Source of the DNA: Planctomycetaceae bacterium
GTDB taxonomy: Bacteria; Planctomycetota; Planctomycetia; Pirellulales; Thermoguttaceae
Assembly: GCA_009783865.1 (NCBI GenBank)
Contig: WRCR01000064.1
Coordinates: forward strand, 1 to 12,672
Direction: 5' to 3'
DNA length: 12,672 nucleotides
Shown in pieces: positions 1 through 5,749 of this stretch; the stretch's first letter is position 1, and each line of letters starts with the position of its first letter. A model generated the notes under the pieces. The model saw only the letters and a program-made list of their open reading frames with translations. It searched no databases and was not told the origin of the DNA. A program made the translations under genes and the position numbers.

Positions 1-555
1 CTTTTGGCGGCAATGCGCTGCAAAGAAGTACGGCTAATGCGGGTCTGCGACATTAAAAAAACAAAGGAAGAATTTGCGCAATACGGTCTGCTCTGGAACA
101 GTGAAATTTGGATTTATGTACTCGAATCACATAAAACCGATAGACATATCGGAACGAAGATAATACCGCTTGGACTCGAAGAGCAGGACATTATACAGAA
201 ATATCTTGACACAGATGCCCCGCAGCGTCCGGTATTTTTGACGAAACGCGGGAAGCAATACTCTTCAAAGTCATACTCGCAAATGGTAAAGAAAGCAATC
301 GACCGGAACGAACTGCATAAGTTTGTGCCGACGCAACTGCGGCACACCGGTCTAACGAATACTTCTATCGAACACGGCAGAGACGTTGCCCGTTCACTTG
401 CCGGACACACATCAGAAAAAACAACGGCAATTTACGACCACGGCGATTTCGAAAAGGCGATGAATGCGGTTTTGATACGAAACAAACAATACCAGCGGTT
501 TGCCGGAGGCGGAAATCCGCAGCCGTTAAAACTTTATACGGGAGAACTGGAATGA
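1..555 (+). CDS. Tyrosine recombinase / phage-type integrase, C-terminal catalytic part (5' end outside window)
   Basis: This is a site-specific recombinase that cuts and rejoins DNA through a tyrosine nucleophile. The reading frame is open from base 1, so the N-terminal DNA-binding domain lies left of the window. Numbering from the TTG codon at 4, the visible catalytic landmarks are the first Arg in AAMR (residue 5), a probable beta-hairpin Lys in ESHKT (44), LRHT (Arg 113), GH (His 135) and the nucleophile in TAIYDH (Tyr 144). The first His of the usual HxxR box is Thr 110 here. The protein runs about 40 residues past the Tyr. A possible terminator follows, and about 200 bases downstream lies the 3' half of a tRNA-Arg, which suggests an element integrase beside its attachment site. 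Which element it belongs to cannot be told from this window. Confidence 0.93.
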   Translation, partial: LLAAMRCKEVRLMRVCDIKKTKEEFAQYGLLWNSEIWIYVLESHKTDRHIGTKIIPLGLEEQDIIQKYLDTDAPQRPVFLTKRGKQYSSKSYSQMVKKAIDRNELHKFVPTQLRHTGLTNTSIEHGRDVARSLAGHTSEKTTAIYDHGDFEKAMNAVLIRNKQYQRFAGGGNPQPLKLYTGELE

Positions 556-556
556 A

Positions 557-640
557 CGCTCCTCTTGGAGAGGGGATTGAGTTGAAATGGGTTTATGGCG
601 ATTCTCGTGCCTCCGCCCCAATCCTTGAGGAGCGGTTTTT
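557..640 (+). terminator. Possible terminator after the integrase gene
   Basis: CGCTCCTC (557-564) pairs with GAGGAGCG (627-634), and inside it GGATTG (574-579) pairs with CAATCC (619-624). A run of five T follows at 636-640. The stem starts two bases after the integrase stop. The loop is long for a classical terminator, so the call is tentative. Confidence 0.4.
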
Positions 641-720
641 AACAGAAAGTGAAGATTGAAAATGAAAAAACCGATATATTACCTATATTGTCAAAACTGC
701 GACGAACTCGGCGGGAAATC

Positions 721-772
721 TGCTGAAGGGAATCGGTCTCCTAGACCGATGCCCTTTAGGCAGCATCGGTCT
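721..772. repeat. Inverted and direct copies of ATCGGTCT at the tRNA remnant, candidate recombinase core sites
   Basis: ATCGGTCT occurs at 732-739 and 765-772, and its complement at 743-750. The last two form a 10-base inverted pair, AGACCGATGC (743-752) and GCATCGGTCT (763-772), separated by 10 bases. The first two form an 8-bp hairpin with loop CCT. This is extended outward by AAGGG/CCCTT and by TGCTG (721-725) with CAGCA (761-765). Paired inverted copies of anticodon-stem sequence are typical of core-type integrase binding sites. That role is inferred. Confidence 0.5.
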
Positions 773-812
773 ACGGAACCGAAGGTTGCCCGTTCGAGTC
801 GGGCGGGGTGTA
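763..812 (+). tRNA. tRNA-Arg (ACG) 3' half, attachment-site remnant
   Basis: The 3' half of a tRNA-Arg is clear. The anticodon stem TCGGT/ACCGA (766-770 with 778-782) closes the 7-base loop CTACGGA with anticodon ACG (773-775). A 5-base variable region follows (783-787). The T arm is GCCCG-TTCGAGT-CGGGC (788-804), and 805-812 form the acceptor 3' strand plus discriminator A. No 5' half exists: nothing upstream pairs with GGGGTGT and there is no normal D arm, so this cannot be an intact tRNA. Displaced tRNA 3' ends like this are left at one junction when an element integrates into a tRNA gene, and the integrase gene lies on the expected side. The intact gene would be at the other end of the element, outside the window. 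Confidence 0.8.
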
Positions 813-829
813 ATACGTTAAACAAAGAG

Positions 830-849
830 GCGGGGGCTTTAGCCCCCGC
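830..849. repeat. GC-rich palindrome, copy 1 of a REP-like family
   Basis: A 9-bp stem, GCGGGGGCT with AGCCCCCGC, closed by a two-base TT loop. It lies between the tRNA remnant and the first YbjQ-type gene, and resembles the palindromes at 5556-5575, 6519-6536 and 8187-8209. No T run follows on the plus strand, so I do not call it a terminator. Confidence 0.6.
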
Positions 850-885
850 AACCTTCACTTCAATCCTTTCTTTCCCGAAAAAACC

Positions 886-1206
886 ATGCTTATCGTCAAC
901 ACAGAATTTGTACCAGGTAAGAAAATTGCCCGCGTTTTCGGACTCGTTCAAGGCAGCACCGTGCGGGCAAAACACATCGGTCGCGACATCGCTGCCGGCT
1001 TCAAAAATCTCGTCGGCGGTGAGTTGAAGGGTTATACCGAACTGCTCAACGAAAGCCGAAACGAAGCACTCCGCAGAATGATAGACCAAGCAAACAAGTT
1101 AGGGGCAAACGCCATCCTGAACGTCCGGTTCGGCACCAGCACCATTACATCCGGTGCATCAGAATTGCTCTGCTACGGAACAGCCGTTGTGCTGGAAGAC
1201 GAGTGA
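886..1206 (+). CDS. YbjQ/UPF0145 family protein
   Basis: A 106-residue protein matching the full length and layout of the YbjQ/UPF0145 family (sometimes labelled a putative heavy-metal-binding domain; it forms small oligomeric beta-barrel-like assemblies and its cellular role is not settled). Visible landmarks are an N-terminal beta strand ending in an RVFGLVQG turn, the central VGGELKGYTELLNESRNEALRRM stretch around residues 43-64, a LGANAILNVRF segment (73-83) and a C-terminal strand LLCYGTAVVLE. There is no signal peptide or membrane helix, so it should be cytoplasmic. The ATG at 886 gives the family-length protein, although no strong ribosome binding site precedes it. A membrane-anchored relative begins 48 bases downstream on the same strand, so the two may be co-transcribed. 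Confidence 0.93.
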   Translation: MLIVNTEFVPGKKIARVFGLVQGSTVRAKHIGRDIAAGFKNLVGGELKGYTELLNESRNEALRRMIDQANKLGANAILNVRFGTSTITSGASELLCYGTAVVLEDE

Positions 1207-1254
1207 TTTCAACCGTAAAAACATACAAATTGTTCCCGTTTTCAGTATATTCCA

Positions 1255-1869
1255 ATGCAGTCGACTACGAATACACCTTTTGAACGTTTCGCCTTTGCGG
1301 CAGCGATTTTGCTGTCACTTTTTGCGATATTGTTGCCGATACTTCTTATGCTATGCATTCCGCTTGAACTTATGAAAGTGATAGATGAAAGAATCGGACA
1401 TATCCTTGTATATGCTTCTATGTTTATCGTATTTTTTATTCCGATTTTCTGTATCGTCAGTGCAATCAAAATTGAACACGACCATATCAAGGCACTCGAC
1501 AAAGCGGAAGCCGAATTCACGGACATTGTTGTTTCCGATATGAAAACGCTGCCGCCGAATTGGAAACCGGTCAAAACGGTTTTCATTGTAGAAAACGTGG
1601 TAATTGCCAATGATTACCTCAAGACATTTTTCTGGTTTTTTCGCAAGATTGTCGGCGGCGAATCAAAGGCATTCTCAAAACTCATTGCCAGAGCAAGACG
1701 TGAAGCAACGGTTCGGGTTCTGCGCAAAGCGAGAGAATGCGGTGCCAACGCGGTTTGGAATATCCGCTACGAAACGAGTGTCGTTCAAACCAATATGTCG
1801 CAAGACGGTACAAAGTCAATGGCTGGTGCCGAAGTCCTTGCATACGCAACGGCATTTACAGTGCAATAA
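1255..1869 (+). CDS. Membrane-anchored YbjQ-like domain protein
   Basis: This 204-residue protein has two strongly hydrophobic segments (about residues 11-37 and 49-71) followed by a charged linker and a YbjQ-like domain (about 105-204). The domain keeps the family pattern: IVGGESKAFSKLIARARREATVRV around 132-155, then CGANAVWNIRYETS (163-176) and a C-terminal strand AEVLAYATAFTV. Compared with the soluble neighbour it has a longer loop, about ten residues, before the last strand. Topology is inferred to place the domain in the cytoplasm, with both termini inside. The pairing of a soluble and a membrane version suggests they work together or arose by duplication; the function is unknown. The next gene is convergent, with its stop only 27 bases away. 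Confidence 0.85.
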   Translation: MQSTTNTPFERFAFAAAILLSLFAILLPILLMLCIPLELMKVIDERIGHILVYASMFIVFFIPIFCIVSAIKIEHDHIKALDKAEAEFTDIVVSDMKTLPPNWKPVKTVFIVENVVIANDYLKTFFWFFRKIVGGESKAFSKLIARARREATVRVLRKARECGANAVWNIRYETSVVQTNMSQDGTKSMAGAEVLAYATAFTVQ

Positions 1870-1895
1870 ATGCCGAGGCAGTTGTATCACGTTTG

Positions 1896-2831
1896 TTACC
1901 TTGTTATATCACCGTATTCGGCTATCCATTTCTTTGAGTATTCGACTGCTTCCAAACCGGTATCAACAAGAGGCGTGCAGTGAAAAATCATTCCGTCAAT
2001 CTGCCCTTGCTTGAATTTTTCCAGCGCGAATGTTAATTGATGTTTCATCAATTCCATCGTAATGGGTTTTGCATTGCCGAAGTCCCACATATAGAGTCCC
2101 AGCAGCGTCTGTTTGTCCGGCATGATTTCCCGATACTTCTTGAAGTTGTCTTCCAATCCGACAAGGTCGGTCGCATGCCACGTCCAGAACAAAACGACAT
2201 CACAATAATCCAGATGTTTTTTTATCGACGGATGAAGTTGTCCGTGCTTTCCGCCGGTATAAAGAACGACGGACAGATTGGGCTTCCGTTCCACTGCGTT
2301 CATTTCCTTTTTTAACTCCTCAAGTTGTTTCAGAGTTAAACCGGCGGGAAAAACAGTTTCGCCTTCCTTTGGACCAAGACCGTGGAAAAAGTCGTCGAGG
2401 TTCAAGTCGATAAGGTTCGGCATCTTGTCGAACAATTCAAAAGCCCATTGTTTCTTTTGTTCATAACTCTGTTTTGCGCCGTCGATGATGCTCCAGCCCA
2501 CTCGTTTCGTTTTGCGAAACTGTTTGATATATTCGTCAAACGGCGGTTCCGGCTTTCCTTCCCAGCGTATCACGTAAACATTCGGGATACCCATATAATC
2601 GATGGCATCCGCCATATCAATTTTTTTTCCTTTGGGGATATTGTATAAATTGTCGGTCGTACCGGGACCGTGTCCCCACATCCAGAGCCGGTCGCGGAGA
2701 TTCGGTTCATAACGCTTCAAATCGGCAGCGGCGTTTCCGAATGTCGAACCAATCAGCGTCAGTGTTGCCGCACTAAATGCGGAAGCCGCAAAAAAGCTGC
2801 GGCGGGTGAGATTCTTTCTTTTTTCGGTCAT
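1896..2831 (-). CDS. Tat-exported protein of unknown function, possibly TIM-barrel hydrolase-like
   Basis: The 311-residue product starts with a twin-arginine signal: TRRSFF at residues 9-14, then a hydrophobic stretch to about residue 36 ending in an Ala-rich cleavage region. A good ribosome binding site (GGAGA) lies eight bases before the ATG. I do not recognise the family. The mature part alternates short hydrophobic strands and helices: NVYVIRW (84-90), LIDLNLDDFF (140-149), LSVVLYTGG (186-194), DVVLFWTWHATD (211-222), TLLGLYMWDFG (242-252) and IDGMIFHCT (278-286). Acidic or aromatic residues sit at strand ends, notably Asp146-Asp147, as in TIM-barrel glycosidase-like enzymes. That fold is inferred. 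It is the last minus-strand gene after the hydrolase/toxin run, but a gap of about 180 bases separates it, so it may have its own promoter. Confidence 0.75.
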   Translation of the reverse strand: MTEKRKNLTRRSFFAASAFSAATLTLIGSTFGNAAADLKRYEPNLRDRLWMWGHGPGTTDNLYNIPKGKKIDMADAIDYMGIPNVYVIRWEGKPEPPFDEYIKQFRKTKRVGWSIIDGAKQSYEQKKQWAFELFDKMPNLIDLNLDDFFHGLGPKEGETVFPAGLTLKQLEELKKEMNAVERKPNLSVVLYTGGKHGQLHPSIKKHLDYCDVVLFWTWHATDLVGLEDNFKKYREIMPDKQTLLGLYMWDFGNAKPITMELMKHQLTFALEKFKQGQIDGMIFHCTPLVDTGLEAVEYSKKWIAEYGDITR

Positions 2832-3014
2832 GATATTTCTCCGTTTTGTTAGAGGACGAGTAAAAGTTCATCATACATTTACTTTTTAGCACAAGAACCG
2901 GCAAAAATCAACCGAGGATTTTTGTCAAACCGGTTTAGCGGCATTAAACAAGTATGTTATTTCCGCGTATGACGGCGAGCCGCAGCATCGTGAGGGGAAG
3001 GGATGCGGCGGTAC

Positions 3015-3632
3015 TCATTTTTTCTCCGGTTCTTTTTTTTCGGCAACCCCAAACAGTTCCCGCAACCGCTCAACCTTGTGCTTGAGGGGACCTTCATGTT
3101 CGCCCCCAAATTCATATACTTCTTTATACCGTTCCTTTCCCTGAAGAAAGAGTACCATGAGTTCAATATCAAAGACGGTTTCCAGTTCGACTCGAACAGG
3201 CTCAGGATGATCCGGGTACTTGATTTCCAACTGAAATTTTTCCTCTTTCAGACCAAAACCGCATGCGGAACAATGCTCGGGGATAATCAGTTTCGCATCG
3301 ACTTTCATATCTTGGAGGCGTTTCAGCGGAACGTTGTATTTGCGGAGGATTTCGTCTTTTTCGCCCACGGTCATTGTTTGCCCACAATCCGGGCAAGGCA
3401 CTGTTTTTTCAATGCGTGGTAACGTAAAATAACAGCTTGCCCCATGCATGAGTTCCGAAGTCGGTTTGCTTTTGGCGAGTTTTTCCAGTCGTTTAATCAG
3501 TTTGGCACGAGTGGGATTGCGAATTTCGCTTTGCCGGTTGCAGGACGTACTGGTCAGCACTCCGATACCGGTTGCCCCGGCAATCGCGGCACCGGTACTT
3601 TTCAAAAACTCACGGCGGTCGGTTTCGGTCAT
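3015..3632 (-). CDS. Tat-signal protein with two CxxC motifs (putative zinc ribbon), function unknown
   Basis: A 205-residue protein with a twin-arginine signal (DRREFLK, Arg 6-7) and a hydrophobic core to about residue 29. A Cys follows at 31 (TSTSCN), which could be a lipid-attachment site, although the sequence before it is a poor lipobox. Two pairs of cysteines, CPDC (80-83) and CSAC (121-124), each followed by Gly, probably bind one metal ion, most likely zinc. After these comes a mixed strand/helix region and a Lys/Glu-rich tail. AAGGA eight bases before the ATG supports the start. It lies 20 bases downstream of the antitoxin-like gene and probably belongs to the same transcript. I do not recognise a named family; a structural or metal-carrying envelope protein is possible but not shown. 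Confidence 0.75.
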   Translation of the reverse strand: MTETDRREFLKSTGAAIAGATGIGVLTSTSCNRQSEIRNPTRAKLIKRLEKLAKSKPTSELMHGASCYFTLPRIEKTVPCPDCGQTMTVGEKDEILRKYNVPLKRLQDMKVDAKLIIPEHCSACGFGLKEEKFQLEIKYPDHPEPVRVELETVFDIELMVLFLQGKERYKEVYEFGGEHEGPLKHKVERLRELFGVAEKKEPEKK

Positions 3633-3652
3633 TGGGGGTTCCTTTCATTGCA

Positions 3653-3883
3653 TTACTTTGCAGGAGACATGCTGATTGCCGAAGTTGCCATCGGTTCGAG
3701 TAATGTCTGCTTTTCTGTTTTTCGTTGAACGGCACGCTCAGCGGCTTGGCGGAAAAACTCGCGGACTTCCTCTCCGGTCATTCCTTCGGTCTCACGGAGA
3801 ATCTCGGCTTGAATATCCGCCTTCGTTTGCAGAGCATCAAAATCGGGAATCACAGGAAAATTGTTCCAATCAAACTTAGTCAT
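3653..3883 (-). CDS. Small antitoxin-like protein, partner of the PIN-domain toxin
   Basis: A 76-residue protein whose start overlaps the last codons of the PIN-domain gene by eight bases. Its ribosome binding site (GAGGTG) lies inside that gene's end, so the two should be translationally coupled. The central part, about residues 22-58, is one charged helix containing ETEGMTGEEVREFFRQAAER, a pattern I associate with small partner proteins of PIN toxins in toxin-antitoxin pairs. No recognisable DNA-binding domain is visible. The helix would be expected to sit on the toxin and block its active site; this is inferred from gene arrangement and general knowledge of such pairs. The gene order is toxin first, the reverse of classical vapBC. 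Confidence 0.7.
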   Translation of the reverse strand: MTKFDWNNFPVIPDFDALQTKADIQAEILRETEGMTGEEVREFFRQAAERAVQRKTEKQTLLEPMATSAISMSPAK

Positions 3884-4352
3884 GAATCACCTCATTGGGG
3901 GTTCGAATTTCAATTCGTGGATAACCATGTTTCTCGTTGACACTATTATATCCCCGAATTCGGTTGATGTTAACAATGTGCTTAAAATTCCAACTAACAA
4001 GCACACCGGCATGAGCAAGTGTCGCCATTGCAATGTGCTTACAATCGTCAGTGCTGGATTTTCCAACAACGTTTTCGGCAATATACTGCTCAGCCAATGC
4101 GTCTGATTCGACCGTTGAAACGATTCTCTCAATTTGGGATTCCGGCAGCGAGTCGAAAAAATTACGGACATTTTGCGGAGCGCGTTCAATTTCACCCGCT
4201 AACACATCGGATACTATCACAATGATTTCGCCTCTGTTGACAGCATTCCAAAAAGGTTTTGTTTCACGTTCAAATCTTGCGGTAAATATTCCATAAAAAA
4301 CGGATGTGTCCGCATACACCCGCTCGATTCTTTTAATTTCGGTATTACTCAT
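3876..4352 (-). CDS. PIN-domain protein, VapC-like ribonuclease toxin
   Basis: A 158-residue PIN-domain protein; the family consists of metal-dependent ribonucleases, often toxins of type II toxin-antitoxin systems. The acidic catalytic set can be seen: Asp15 in VYADTSVF, Glu54 in LAGEIE, Asp103 in STDDCKHIAMA, and Asn122 in SWNFKHIVN, where many relatives have Asp. The tail HGYPRIEIRTPNEVI is typical of PIN proteins paired with a downstream small partner. A strong ribosome binding site (AGGGG) precedes the ATG. It starts nine bases after the stop of the alpha/beta hydrolase gene and overlaps the antitoxin-like gene, so it probably depends on the promoter in front of the hydrolase. Target RNA is unknown. 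Confidence 0.88.
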   Translation of the reverse strand: MSNTEIKRIERVYADTSVFYGIFTARFERETKPFWNAVNRGEIIVIVSDVLAGEIERAPQNVRNFFDSLPESQIERIVSTVESDALAEQYIAENVVGKSSTDDCKHIAMATLAHAGVLVSWNFKHIVNINRIRGYNSVNEKHGYPRIEIRTPNEVIHD

Positions 4353-4361
4353 ATTCCCCTT

Positions 4362-5372
4362 TCATTTCCCTTTCCTCTCGGCATCGGCATGTTCACGGAC
4401 AATGGTCGTCATCGCATCAGCGACACCTCTGATACCATGTCCCGCTTCGGGAACGGTTTGTATCTTCCAGCCAAATTGACACTTTTCCTCTTTCGCAACT
4501 TCGGTTCCCATTTTATAATAAAATTGTCCGCGTGCAAAACGATGTGGTCCCTGCTGCATAGAACGCTCACTCTTGCTTAGCGTCGGGTCTTCCGTATTCG
4601 TATCCTTTTCGCCCAGCAACAGCACCATCGGAACACCAAGATACCGGTGAAGAACCTCCTGCTTAAACGAAGTATTCCGAAAGCCCTGAGGCCAAGAGGT
4701 CTTGAAGTCCGGCAAAGTATAAAAACCGGCATTCGCAGCAACAAACAGTTTAACCCGCCACTCTTTCACAAACAACGGAAACCGATGCACATACTGTCCG
4801 CCCGCACTCTGCCCACAAAGATAGTAGCCCGTCTGTTTCGACTTGGGATAACGCCGCTGAAATTCCGAAAACAACCGCTCAATAACCGGATGAGACCACT
4901 TCTCCTCTGGAACGGACGACCAGCGTTTTGCGTCCGCATCCCACGAATAGGCGTTGCCTTGCGCATACGAATCACTCGGAAAATCCTGCGCAGAAAACAG
5001 CGGGGACAACACCACAAGATTCTTCTTTTCGGCATACGGCACTAACACATCCCGCGCCATAGCGGGATCCCTGTTTATGCCGTGCATGTAAAACATCACC
5101 GGCGTGTCCTGGTCGAACTTCGACGGAAAATAATAATAGACCAAAAAGTCAACTCCGCTGACCTTATCCTTGAAGGAAAAGTCACCGGTATCTCCTTTCA
5201 GGTTGTCTTCCGGTGCCGCATAAAGGACTATCGGAAAAAGAAGGAAAGCAAACCACAAACCACCTAATAACAAGCCCTGACCCGAAAAATTTTTGCAAAG
5301 CCAAACTCTTAAAAAACAAGGTGCAAATGCCTGTCGACGTGCTTGTTTTACCTGAACTACCTGATTTAACAT
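4362..5372 (-). CDS. Exported alpha/beta hydrolase (esterase-like)
   Basis: A 336-residue predicted secreted serine hydrolase. The catalytic set is visible: nucleophile Ser189 in the elbow GQSAG (187-191), a likely acid in LGEKDTN (Asp257) and His312 in AGHGI. MHGINRD (96-102) resembles the oxyanion-hole HG motif. It resembles esterase or polyhydroxyalkanoate-depolymerase-type enzymes; the substrate is unknown. The start is set by AAGGG six bases before the ATG at 5372 and by a promoter at 5443-5470, which rules out the longer in-frame start at 5486. The N-terminus is unusual: about 33 polar residues precede the hydrophobic segment (33-52, ending YAAPED), longer than a normal signal peptide n-region. 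The gene heads a close run with the PIN toxin, antitoxin-like and double-CxxC genes. Confidence 0.85.
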   Translation of the reverse strand: MLNQVVQVKQARRQAFAPCFLRVWLCKNFSGQGLLLGGLWFAFLLFPIVLYAAPEDNLKGDTGDFSFKDKVSGVDFLVYYYFPSKFDQDTPVMFYMHGINRDPAMARDVLVPYAEKKNLVVLSPLFSAQDFPSDSYAQGNAYSWDADAKRWSSVPEEKWSHPVIERLFSEFQRRYPKSKQTGYYLCGQSAGGQYVHRFPLFVKEWRVKLFVAANAGFYTLPDFKTSWPQGFRNTSFKQEVLHRYLGVPMVLLLGEKDTNTEDPTLSKSERSMQQGPHRFARGQFYYKMGTEVAKEEKCQFGWKIQTVPEAGHGIRGVADAMTTIVREHADAERKGK

Positions 5373-5442
5373 AATTTTACCCTTTTTAACATTTTTCAAT
5401 ATGAGCCGCCAGTGATAACCGGCGGAGTGACAACCTGCGCAA

Positions 5443-5470
5443 ATTCTAGCATATCCGTTAAACTTAGCAA
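5443..5470 (-). promoter_or_regulatory. Sigma-70-type promoter for the hydrolase run
   Basis: Read on the minus strand, TTGCTA (5470-5465) and TAGAAT (5448-5443) are 16 bases apart, and a TG one base before the -10 gives an extended -10. Transcription would begin near 5437, about 65 bases before the hydrolase ATG. The leader contains a weak inverted repeat, CCGCC/GGCGG, near 5407-5426. Confidence 0.6.
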
Positions 5471-5492
5471 GAGCAAAAAGTGCCATGTCGAG

Positions 5493-5527
5493 AGTGAATA
5501 GTTAATAGTGAAGAGTGAATAGTTGAG
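5493..5527. repeat. Heptanucleotide tandem repeat, five units
   Basis: Five consecutive 7-base units, AGTGAAT, AGTTAAT, AGTGAAG, AGTGAAT and AGTTGAG. Units 1 and 4 are identical. It lies upstream of the hydrolase promoter, in the divergent gap 5373-5749, which has no gene. Confidence 0.7.
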
Positions 5528-5555
5528 GGACGCAAGCGCAAAATAACAATACGAG

Positions 5556-5575
5556 CGGCGGGCTTACGCCCGCCG
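5556..5575. repeat. GC-rich palindrome, copy 2 of the REP-like family
   Basis: CGGCGGGC pairs with GCCCGCCG around a TTAC loop (8-bp stem). It is located between two divergent promoters, so a terminator role for a neighbouring gene is unlikely. Confidence 0.6.
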
Positions 5576-5606
5576 ATATTTAACCGCGAACGTCTGTTCA
5601 TTACCG

Positions 5607-5634
5607 TTGCAAACTTACGGGACGATGGTATAAT
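5607..5634 (+). promoter_or_regulatory. Sigma-70-type promoter for the lipoprotein gene
   Basis: TTGCAA (5607-5612) is followed after 16 bases by a perfect TATAAT (5629-5634) with TG one base before it (extended -10). The expected start of transcription is near 5641, about 110 bases before the lipoprotein ATG. Confidence 0.6.
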
Positions 5635-5749
5635 CCAGCGGACAACCTGCCAAAAAATGTAAAATGAAAACAACGAAAATAATAGAAAGCCGGTGACGGA
5701 GCGGTACTCCGCACAATCCCCGGATGAATCTTTTCCTTATAAGTATCAC

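Noticed and set aside
733..749. A second tRNA anticodon arm with anticodon CCT
   Set aside because: TCGGT/ACCGA closes a 7-base loop with CCT, but the stem extends further into the loop and no T arm follows; inverted copies of the att motif explain it better.
713..812. A complete tRNA
   Set aside because: GCTG/CAGC could mimic a D stem, but the loop would hold about 35 bases and no upstream strand pairs with the acceptor GGGGTGT.
656..1027. Plus-strand open frame of 123 codons across the tRNA remnant
   Set aside because: It translates the tRNA-Arg half (RSTEPKVARSSRAGC) and then overlaps the real YbjQ-type gene in another frame.
691..1089. Minus-strand open frame of 132 codons containing RLERATFGSVDRC
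   Set aside because: This phrase is the translation of the antisense strand of a tRNA-Arg, a well-known source of false protein calls; the frame runs across the tRNA remnant and the palindrome and into the YbjQ gene.
1604..2014. Plus-strand open frame of 136 codons
   Set aside because: It is a shadow frame over the membrane-anchored YbjQ gene and the end of the convergent Tat gene, with no protein-like pattern.
2979..3009. Hairpin GCCGCA/TGCGGC as a terminator for the Tat double-CxxC gene
   Set aside because: The stem is short and bulged, and no T run follows on the minus strand.
5373..5486. N-terminal extension of the alpha/beta hydrolase to an ATG at 5486
   Set aside because: It lies upstream of the promoter, whereas the ATG at 5372 has a good ribosome binding site.
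5693..5749. Nineteen extra N-terminal residues on the lipoprotein
   Set aside because: They would put polar residues before a complete lipoprotein signal peptide starting with MKK at 5750.
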